Source of the DNA: Mesostigma viride
Taxonomy: Eukaryota; Streptophyta; Mesostigmatophyceae; Mesostigmatales; Mesostigmataceae
Length of the DNA: 64,000 bases
NCBI GenBank assembly: GCA_009746045.1
Contig: RPFO01000175.1
Span: 1,063,001 to 1,127,000, forward strand
Direction of reading: 5' to 3'
The translations under genes were made by a program, and so were the position numbers. Shown here one piece after another: positions 31,901 through 40,828 of the stretch. The stretch's first letter is position 1, and every line of letters starts with the position of its first letter. The notes beneath the pieces are model-generated. The model did not search any database and was not told the DNA's origin. It saw only the letters and a program-made list of their open reading frames with translations.

Positions 31901-34900
31901 GGGGTTGATCAAGCACGTGACTGCTGCACATGGGTATCAATGGGGTTTAAGCAGGCAGCCACCAACCACAGAACTCATGGATGGATCAAACAGCCATGCA
32001 CCCCCACCTGTTGATCATCATGTCATCAATACTAGCACTCCCCTGTGATGATCTGGCCATGCTGCATCTTGTATTACTTATCCTCCCATCTCCCCCTACG
32101 CATACATTAACATGATATCAATACTGTCACTCCAAGGTATGCCCCCACCTGTCGATGATCATGCGGAAGATGTCCTCGGACGCGTCCATCACACGCTTCA
32201 TCTCGCTGATCTCGTTCTCGATCTCGACCAGCTGCTTGAACTTGTCTTCGAACAGCTCCTCCACCTGACAAAATAACAGTTAGATATGCGAACATGTTTC
32301 AGCAGGAATGGAAAACACAAGTGTGTCAATCTTGATCTTGACCAGCTGCTTGAACTTGTCCTCGAACAGCTCCTCCACCTAAAATGCACAAAAATAGACA
32401 TAGGAAAGAAAACTGAAGTGAAATACAAGTTGGCCTCCCTGCTTGTATGACTCCGAACACCTCCTCCACCTAACAAATAACAGTTAGATAGGGGGCAGAT
32501 GTTACAGCAGCAATGGAAGCACAAGTGTGTCATTTTCAATGACTCCTCACCAGCTGCTTGAACTTATCTCCTAACAGCTCCTCCACCAAGCAAAACTAAA
32601 AAATGTGTATTGAGACTGTAAGAGCCATGAAAGGATGACAGATTGAGGAAACATAGACCAAGTAACCAGCAACGTACACAGCAACCTCTAGGTCCCACCA
32701 GGAAATTCCCAAAAAAATCAGCAGCGACGAGTAACAATTAACAGCACACTGGCCGCACCAGACGACCAATCGGATCCAACAGCATTGACTCTTTCAGATA
32801 CGCAGCTGCGGAAAATTACTGCCTGGAAAGCACGGTAAAAAGGTTTGACGGCGCGCGAGGAAGGGTCCATGGTAACCGCCGCACCTCTCGGTGTTCGTTG
32901 GGCAGCCGATGATGCCCTGTCAGCGCGTACATGGTCAGGTACATGCTCGCCATGTCCTGCAGACAGCACATCAGGGTGTAGTGCGCGGGCGACCAGACAC
33001 AAACGGCAGAAAGGAGCAGCTCTGTTGAGTAAGGCACACGCTCGCCAAGTCTGGCCAACCACCATGATGCCAAACTCAACAAGCAACCAGGCACCAAGGA
33101 GCGCTAGAGAAGGGACAGCCACCATAAAAAAACAGCTGCTACACCGTCAGGTACATGCTCGCCACGTCCTGCTGACGGTATAGGAAGACCTGCGTAGCAT
33201 GGGTGTGAGCAACCAGACATGAAGGCAATGCAGAGAATGCGTGCGTGCCACCAGATGCGTGCGTGCCACCACTCGCATGCGTGCGTGCCACCACTCGCAT
33301 GCGTGCGTGCCACCACTCGCATGCGTGCGTGCCACCACTCGCATGCGTGCGTGCCACCACTCGCATGCGTGCGTGCCACCACTCGCATGCGTGCGTGCCT
33401 CCACTCGCATGCGTGCGTGCCTCCACTCGCATGCGTGCGTGCCACCACTCGCATGCGTGCGTGCCACCACTCGCATGCGTGCGTGCCACCACTCGCATGC
33501 GTGCGTGCCACCACTCGCATGCGTGCGTGCCACCACTCGCATGCGTGCGTGCCACCACTCGCATGCGTGCGTGCCACCACTCGCATGCGTGCGTGCCACC
33601 ACTCGCATGCGTGCGTGCCACCACTCGCATGCGTGCGTGCCACCACTCGCATGCGTGCGTGCCACCACTCGCATGCGTGCGTGCCACCACTCGCATGCGT
33701 GCGTGCCACCACTCGCATGCGTGCGTGCCACCACCGAGATCTCAGTGCCGCCGCCGCCACCAGGATGCATGCGCACGGCCAGATCCATACAACCAGATCG
33801 ATGCGATGCATGGACATCCGGCGAGTTTGCTGGATGCCAGGCAGCTCAGACCAGCCATCGTCCTCTATACCCTCACACTTTGACAATATGCCATACGCGG
33901 CCAGATAGAGGCAAGCAGGTGGCTTCCCTGGATGCCATGCAGCCTGCTTAGACAAGTCATCGCGCCCTACACACTCACTTTGATCTCGTTGCAGTATACC
34001 AGGGACCAGCTCACCTCATCGGCTGCCAGCACGTCGCCCACCGCGGTGCGCGCCTCACGGATGTCCGTTTCGCAAGAGAGCAACCTGGGGTTATGGGGGC
34101 GCCGACATAGAGGGGCCAGGAGGCAGCCACGATACAGTCGTGGAAGATCATATTAAAGTAGTATTCTTCTATTACTGTGAAATTTTTTGGTACGTGGCTA
34201 CTGTAGTTCTTATTTATGTTATTGTAGCCTCTATGACTACTGTGGCCTTGCAAGCGCTCTAGAGCGCGATTGCAGTAGTGAAGTAGGCGAATGAGTAAGT
34301 ACTCAAGTGCAGCAGTAAAGGTAGCAAAAGATACGGCACAAACTTTTTTAAAAAATGCATTTATGGATATATGCTACAACCTGTGATGGATATAATGCCA
34401 TGGTTAATACAGCCAAGAAGATAAAAAGACTGCAGCACCCCACAAATAAAGACTGCCATGACCCCCCTGACATCGCGCACCCACAGCAGCCTGCGCATGT
34501 CATGGATATAGTGACCCACGTTCTATACAACTATCCACGAGCGACCCCCCCCCCACCTGCTGCGCACCCACAGCAGCCTGCGCATGTCGCCCATATTTGG
34601 TCACAGGTCACGGATACATGGATAATCCTGCTAGTGATAACAATGATAAAAGGCTCTAGTGACCCCCCCCACCTGTTGCGCACCCACAGCAGCTTGCGCA
34701 TGTCGTCCATGTCCGTCGCCTGCTGCTGGTGAGCCAGCCGGTCCAGCAGAGGTTGAAGCTCCTCATGGAGATCCTGCGTGGCGCAGGTAGATAGGAAGAG
34801 GGTAGATAACGAGAAAAAATACATTAAGTCTTATTAGGTAGCACACACAGCGGTTAAAGCTCCTCGCGCCGCTCCTGTGGTGTGTGGGTAAATAAAGAGG

Positions 34901-37900
34901 GTGAAAAATACGAAGAAAAACATGTTATAGGTCTTATTAGGGAGCACACACACTGCGGTTACGGCTACTTGTGGAGGTCGCGGGGGCCTAGTATGCGAGG
35001 AGAGAGATAAGCCCGTGCAAAGTCCGTTTCTACCATGTCACGCTAGATAGCACACCGTGGTTGGAGCCACTCATGAAGGCCCTGTGTCGGACAACAATAA
35101 GGCGATAAAGGCAAGGAATAATAATAAGGCCCCTAAGACCCTGGACATAGGCTGGAGAGCGTAAGCAAGAACAACTGGTGGGCATAAGCGAGAGCAAGTG
35201 ATATAACTACCTCGAAGCACTTGCGTGACGTGCTGCAGTACCTACGGTCCTACCTCAAAGCGCTTGCGTGACGTGGTGCAGAAGTGGTCCAGGATGACTT
35301 CGAGGCACGCAAACTCAAACGGCATCGCGTTACGCTCGTCCGAACACGCCAGCGTGCGGGGGAGCGCGATCTCCAGCTTAGGGATGAGGGAGGCCACGCT
35401 GCATAAGGGCCCAGGTGAGGTAGTCAGGGGACGGCAGGCAGGATGGAAGGTCAGCGTAAGCGGATATATCAAGCTCGCCGTCTCTGCTAGTATTAGTACT
35501 AGTCCGACCTTTACAATTACAATATCCCATCATGAAGGCTATTGTTTAATCAACTAAGTCGTGTTAACCAGCCCATTAAATAGTGTTCGCCAAATGATTA
35601 CACGCTATCACACATGTATCCCAAACCAGCCCATGATGGTGGACGACATTGCTGGATTATATTTGTACCCGACTCTCTAGATCAGGTCGCTAGGCTCTGC
35701 CTATATGGGTAGAGAAAGGAAGGAGGTATACCATTCTTCAGTAAAGAGGTTAGAAAGCCGATGGATACTTGGAAGGCATTTCGCAGGAGATTTATAATAG
35801 CACGGCACTTAGCAAGGCAATAGGTGATGGTTGTAGGGAGGATTGCCAGTTGTCATGGATCCTCAGCTCTCCCCGATAGATCTCAACGCGCAGCCCTAGA
35901 TACGCAGTGACATTTTGGTATGTCACAAGGATCCAAACAGGGGACCTCCCGCACGATTTCGTGACTGTACGGGTCTCCTGATCTGTAGGCATTCCAAACT
36001 ATGGCCCAACTGCAGCGGCAGGAACGCTTGCTCCCAAGGTGGGCAACGACGGGAACTGCAGCAAGCTAGGGTACATTGTTTTGTGCCGTCACTGCAGAAG
36101 GAGAGGCAGAGGCGATACAGTCGCTCGAAACCGCTCCGCTTCTCCAACAACAGGGATACCCATTCTCAGAATACTGCTCGCGCCCGCAATTACGCCGCGA
36201 CCCTACACCAGCACCAACGTGCGTGCCTGGATTCGGAACGCTCACGATCAAATCAACTTGGATGAGATGCTCCAGTACTACCCTACACAAAAATGATGCA
36301 TTGAAACATGCAAGGGAATTCCAAGGGTGGCAGCATACAGATGGAAGAGGGGGGAGCGCGGTTCTGGATGGCAGCAAGAAGCATCTAGTCCGCAAGCACT
36401 GCGCGCACAGGGTGAAGATACCAAGAGAGAGGATTTTAAGGGTGGCAGCCTGAAGCACGTACTGCTAAACAGGTTCCCCCTTTGTCACCCTTCTGATTCC
36501 TTAGAACTACAGCTAGTTCCTAAAGAACTAGTTCCTTTAGAACTAGAAGGGAAGGAAAAACTGGCCGGCGACAGCATGCTGCGTGCTATAACCTAACTAT
36601 AGCGGCTACCCTTCCATCTCACTACAAAGAAACTATGTTCAGACTGAATACAGCACTAGCCCACGCACCGCAGGAGCTCATGGCACCATGCTTATGGACC
36701 CACAAGAGGGTATCGCTCCCTTTGGGCATAAAGCTATATATAGCATGCACCGGCTCGTGGACCCACGAGAGGGTATCACTCTCTTTGCATATAAGGCTAT
36801 ATATAGCATGCACCGGTTTACGGACTCACAAGAGGGTTGATATCACTCTCTTTGGATGTCGTAGTCTATACAGAACAGAGGGTATCACTCTCTTTGGATA
36901 GTAGTATACTACATTAGTCCTCTCTTAATACGCTCTCTCTTAATACTATCTCTTAATCCTCTACACAGTATGCACCGCGCACTCTCTCTTAATACTCTCT
37001 CTCTTAATACTCTCTCTTAACACTCTGCACAGTATGCACCGCGCACTCACAGAGGGTGGTCCATGTCGAACAGCAGCATGCGCTTGGCCGTGATGGCCGC
37101 GCGCAAGTCCCCCAGGTTGAGCAGGATGGCCGTGGGCTTGGCGAGGATGGTGTCCATCTGGCGGGGTAGAACGACCGGATGGGGCAGGATACAGTCACCG
37201 GGTGGGGAAGGTTACAGTGACCAGGTGGGGCAGGTTGGGGTAGCCAAGTAAACAACACGACGGGAATGGAGAATTCATCATGAAATATCCATCATAACAA
37301 CTGATAGTATGACCCATTATAGAAATATCAAACCTCAGAGCAGTTTTAGATTTATAAGCCGTGCGGGTGAACATACCCAGTGTACAAACTGGAACAAGCG
37401 TGGAAAGGAGGAGCCAGGAGGCCAGACCAGGTGGACAAGAACGAGACAAGGAGCGCGACCAAGCGGAACCCAACAAGGAGAGCGAACAAGTGGAACCTGA
37501 CAAGTAGAAAAGGCCAGCGGTTAGGAGGCACGCAAATTCAAACAACTTTGCCCAACCTTACCCAACAGTGAAAGAAGCGTGAGAAGAAGTAGAAGTAGAG
37601 AAGATGTGGAGTAGAAGTGTGAGAAGAAGTCGAAGTAGAGAAGAGTGGAGTAGAAGTGTAAGAGGGAGTAGAAGTAGAGAAGAAGTAGAGAAGAAGTGTG
37701 AAGTAGAAGTGGAAGAAGTGGAGTAGAAGAGAAGAAGTGGAGTAGAAGAGAGAGAAGTATGTTAGGGGTTAACATCGTGCTCACTCATGACAGCCGCATG
37801 AGGCAACCCTCCCCTTCCCCCCCCTTGCATCCATTACCGTCAAGACGTAAGCATCACCCTGTTGAATCATACACACTAAAAACCACCTGGGAGCAGTGAA

Positions 37901-39931
37901 GGGTCCCAATCTGTACTAGGGCAAAAGCAGCGCGGATGCAATCTAAAATTAGCGCGGATACAATGTAAAAGCAGCGCGAATGCATGTAACCAAGTAGCAG
38001 CGCCTACATGTAACCAAGTAGCAGCGCCTACAACGGTACAAGCTGTAGCCAGACGAACAGGTCGCAAAGCAGGTCTGCGGGGCTGTAGGGGGAGGGGGCG
38101 CGCACACCGTTTTCAAAGGGCGGGCTCATCACACATGCCATGATGTGCACTAGTATCGCTACTAGCACTACTGTATGGGCAAGGCACGATTATATAATAT
38201 ACGCGGAGAGAGAATACACAAGAGGCTGACTCGGTTCTGGAGGGAGGGTTCGATCTCAAACACAGTTGCGCACAAACACTTCGTACAAGCATCCTTACAC
38301 ACACTAGCGCACAAACACTTAATACAAGTGTCAGTATATTACCCTTTCAAAGGAAATGAAAGACTCACCCGGTTCTGGAAGGAGGGGTCGATCACATGGA
38401 GGTCGCGGCTGGCCATCTGGCCCTCACGCAGCAGCTCCGCCCTGGTGGGGTGCCCAGGAATTCATCAAACTGATGAAGTATTGTAAGTTATTAAGCATTT
38501 GCAAAAGCATTGTAAGTACTTAAGCATTTACAAAAGGATTGTAAGTAATTAAGCATTTACAAAAGTATTGTAAGTTTGGATCTACAATCCAGGAACAAGG
38601 GTAGGCCAAACGTGAGTATCTGCAATTTGCCCATGCGGGTCTATGGCGGTAACCCATCTGGACAAATCAGACGCTTTGCTTACAGATATCTGCCACCTTG
38701 CGAATCCTCCGCAGGCTTGATCCTAGCACAGGGTAAATTGAATGCTAGGTTGTTCATGCGTTGTGCGCCTAGGCCGTTGCCATAAAGGCTGGGCTATCCA
38801 CGGGTAGCGGCGGAGGGAAGTCAAATGTACGACGCAGTCAGCGCAGTCAGCGCAGACAGCACCAGCCAGCTCTAAACAGGCAGACCACGCCTATAAATAG
38901 GGAACGAGGATACTGTGTGGTTAGAAATAAAGGCCAAGATTTCTAATGGGGCAGTTGTATGAAGAAGCAGCATGCAAACATAACTGAATGCTAAAGCAGC
39001 ACCAAGTGGCTTGCCTTGCAAACCTACCACTGTACTTATTGATAATTATATCCCATCCAATCATGACAAGCAGGAATAGGGCCCAGAAGAGGGAGATTGA
39101 TATTTGATGCAGATCAACAGGGTGTGATGCATATGCCAGAACGATGCCGGCTAGTGCAAATCAAGGAGTAAGACCAGCAGATAATTACAACGCAACATTC
39201 TAATGAGCAAGGAACTGCTGTCCCATCCAGCTACAGGGCGGTCCCTTGTTAGCCAGTAGTGCTTTTGGTTTTTGGCAATCATAGCTGTGATAGTATGCTA
39301 GTGTGTTGATGCTGAGCAGGCTGATGATTACACAGGCTGTAAACAGTGACTAGATTAGAGGGCAGCAGTGACTGCCCCCGATGCCATGGTACCCGTCCGA
39401 TTCAACCCGTGTATGGATGGCCGCAACCCCATGCCAAATGCCCATAAACCCCATGCCAAATGCTTGTAAGAGGCAAGAAGGGGCTTACCTGGTCAGCGCA
39501 GTCACTACGTGTCGCCCAGGAGACGATGCCTGGATTTGGATCGCCTGTATCAAGCTGCCCGCAGGCTTCATGACCATCGGCCCCGCAGCCATGAGTATGT
39601 CTCCGTTCGAGATCTCGGGTTTGGGTGCTTGTTGCACATCTTCGGGGAGTGGTATGGTGTCAAACTCTGAAGTAGGTTCAGCTCGGAATGCACTGCCAGA
39701 AACTTGGCGCACCTCGGGACGGAGCCTCGGATAGACCTCGCGGATGTGGCAAAATCCCTGCCAATTGGCTGGCGATAACCGGCTTGAAACAGAGGAGGCG
39801 CTAATAAACGATTTTACATGCGAACAACAGCTGCCTTCTCGACATGTGGTCCATATAAATGAGTTTCCTTCAGCACGAATAAAGGGAACTAGCTGCCTAC
39901 TAACTAGTCGAATTGCTTGAACTCTGGTCAT
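28902..39931 (-). CDS. MRS2: MRS2-type magnesium channel (CorA superfamily)
   Basis: Pentameric Mg2+ channel of the CorA/MRS2 family. Ten minus-strand exons: 39931-39489, 38441-38369, 37157-37051, 35398-35254, 34773-34673, 34084-34015, 32956-32885, 32264-32149, 30340-30252 and 29032-28902. All are GT-AG with matching phases, coding 448 aa. Visible blocks: SRDLHVIDPSFQNRMDTILA, PTAILLNLGDLRAAITAKRM, NAMPFEFACLEVILDHF, DEDMASMYLT, a long coiled-coil region, then LDSKRN-like IIDSKRNAMIKMSLLA, TM1, the signature GMN (about residues 406-408, codon for G split by the last intron) and TM2. The Arg/Ser-rich N-terminus (MTRVQAIRLVSRQLVPF) resembles an organellar, probably mitochondrial, presequence. 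In-frame upstream ATGs at 39991 and 39970 make the exact start uncertain. This short gene spans 11 kb because of repeat-filled introns. Confidence 0.92.
29999..30065 (-). repeat. tRNA-like dispersed repeat, copy in MRS2 intron 9
   Basis: On minus it reads AGGTCCTATGTTCGATTCCT, resembling a tRNA T-arm/B box. It is about 70 percent identical to 35929-35995, with shared GATTTCG and GTCTCCTGATC blocks. A weaker relative is at 62893-62950. It may be a decayed tRNA-derived SINE. It does not fold into a convincing tRNA. Confidence 0.4.
30427..30625. repeat. About 30-bp tandem repeat, seven copies, MRS2 intron 8
   Basis: Imperfect units of AGTCATGCTATCCTAGATAC followed by CAATATACA and length variants, between exons 30340 and 32149. 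Confidence 0.85.
30627..30670 (+). mobile_element. LINE family B 3' terminus, very short copy 3
   Basis: Plus-oriented remnant with the CACGTGACGCAGTCACGTG hairpin (30638-30656) followed by GTCTATTAATTAAT. It matches the terminal 40 bp of the copies at 26006 and 27258. It lies inside MRS2 intron 8. Confidence 0.7.
30815..31945. repeat. 81-bp intronic satellite, about 14 copies, MRS2 intron 8
   Basis: The unit contains GATGATCATCACGTTGAGTT and AAGCACGTGACTGCTGCACA and repeats every 81 bp. It is open on both strands (81 is divisible by three), giving a meaningless 398-codon frame. The first unit (30815-30853), read on minus, closely resembles the acceptor and start of MRS2 exon 9 (30312-30346), so the array appears seeded by an exon-edge copy. 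Confidence 0.93.
33240..33737. repeat. 22-bp satellite, about 22 copies, MRS2 intron 6
   Basis: The unit GCGTGCGTGCCACCACTCGC plus AT recurs every 22 bp. It has alternating purine/pyrimidine stretches (CGCATGCGTGCGTGC). Open frames of 185-283 codons here on both strands are artefacts of the repeat. Confidence 0.93.
35929..35995 (-). repeat. tRNA-like dispersed repeat, copy in MRS2 intron 3
   Basis: Second copy of the element at 29999-30065. On minus it contains CAGGAGACCCGTACAGTCAC and GAGGTCCCCTGTTTGGATCC, similar to a degenerate B box. Confidence 0.4.
36690..36900. repeat. About 62-bp tandem repeat, three copies, MRS2 intron 3
   Basis: Diverged units with GACCCACAAGAGGGTATC, CTCTCTTTGSATATAA and GCTATATATAGCATGCACCG. 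Not coding. Confidence 0.75.
37565..37760. repeat. Purine-rich GAAGTAGA array, MRS2 intron 2
   Basis: Nearly uninterrupted purine-rich sequence built from GAAGTAGAAGTRGAGAAG units in the intron between exons 37157 and 38369. Confidence 0.75.
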
Positions 39932-40828
39932 TGCCACGATATCAACGTATCGCCCACCGCCTCGAGTCATAAACATGCAAACCTTAACCAAGAATATGCC
40001 ACGGACACAATGCTGAGGTCGTGGGTGGCTGTTGATCGAAGAATGGGCGACTACCCATTTGATTCCCCGTCCGATGGGTGCCTTTTGCCCGCCACTGATA
40101 CTCCACGATTTCGATGGCTTCTCATGAATCTGCTTCCGTGCATATGTAAGCTTTTATAAGATCCCAGGCTGACACTGTCGCACCTTGCTGTTTCTCCAAA
40201 TATTGCCCAAAAGCTTTTCACCCGCGCCACCATTAACGATAAATTTCCATCACTGCTCTGTCCTCACCTCCTAGTCCTGGTGCCAGCTTGGCACAATTGC
40301 TGACGCAGATCTCGGCATCTCGCCCTACATGTTGCCGCGAAACATTTGGATAATGCTGCCAGCTGCAGGAAACCCAACCAGGCAACCAGGCAGCAAATGA
40401 GCAAAATGCAATTCTAAAGCAACATTGGTATTTAGTATTTAGCCTCTAGGTTACAAGTTATATGTACTAGTACATACAATAACAGTACTAGTACAATCAA
40501 TAAATCACAGTTGTGAGTTATGAGTACAGATAAGTGAATTGTGTCCTACAGTACGAAGTTTGGGTTTCCGTCTATATTCGTCGAAGCGGTCAGGACACAG
40601 GAAAACAGGCAGTGGTAATTTACGGTGGCACAAAGTGGCGAGAACGTGTGCGTATGCATGTCGTTCGTTGCAGGTCTAGTAATGCCCTCCTAAACTACAC
40701 AAAAGCATTTACATCGCTGATCTCCGTGGACTACGCAACTAACCGAAATTGAGGACTGAGGTTTCGAGGTCGCAGCATAGGAATGGTTAGAACGCTTATA
40801 TTGCCGTGGAAAGCCTGCTAGAATTGCA
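39932..40828. promoter_or_regulatory. Shared divergent promoter region, MRS2 / dephospho-CoA kinase
   Basis: 897 bp between two start codons pointing away from each other, without other genes. It presumably holds both promoters. It includes a short repeated TACTAGTAC motif around 40465-40495. No clear core element is recognised. Confidence 0.4.

Noticed and set aside
30792-32048. 398-codon repeat protein and its antisense partners
   Set aside because: The 81-bp array in an MRS2 intron explains both; spliced exons on either side join in phase with family-typical sequence.
33104-33955. Several overlapping 185-283-codon His/Arg/Cys-rich frames
   Set aside because: All come from a 22-bp repeat, which opens every frame equally.
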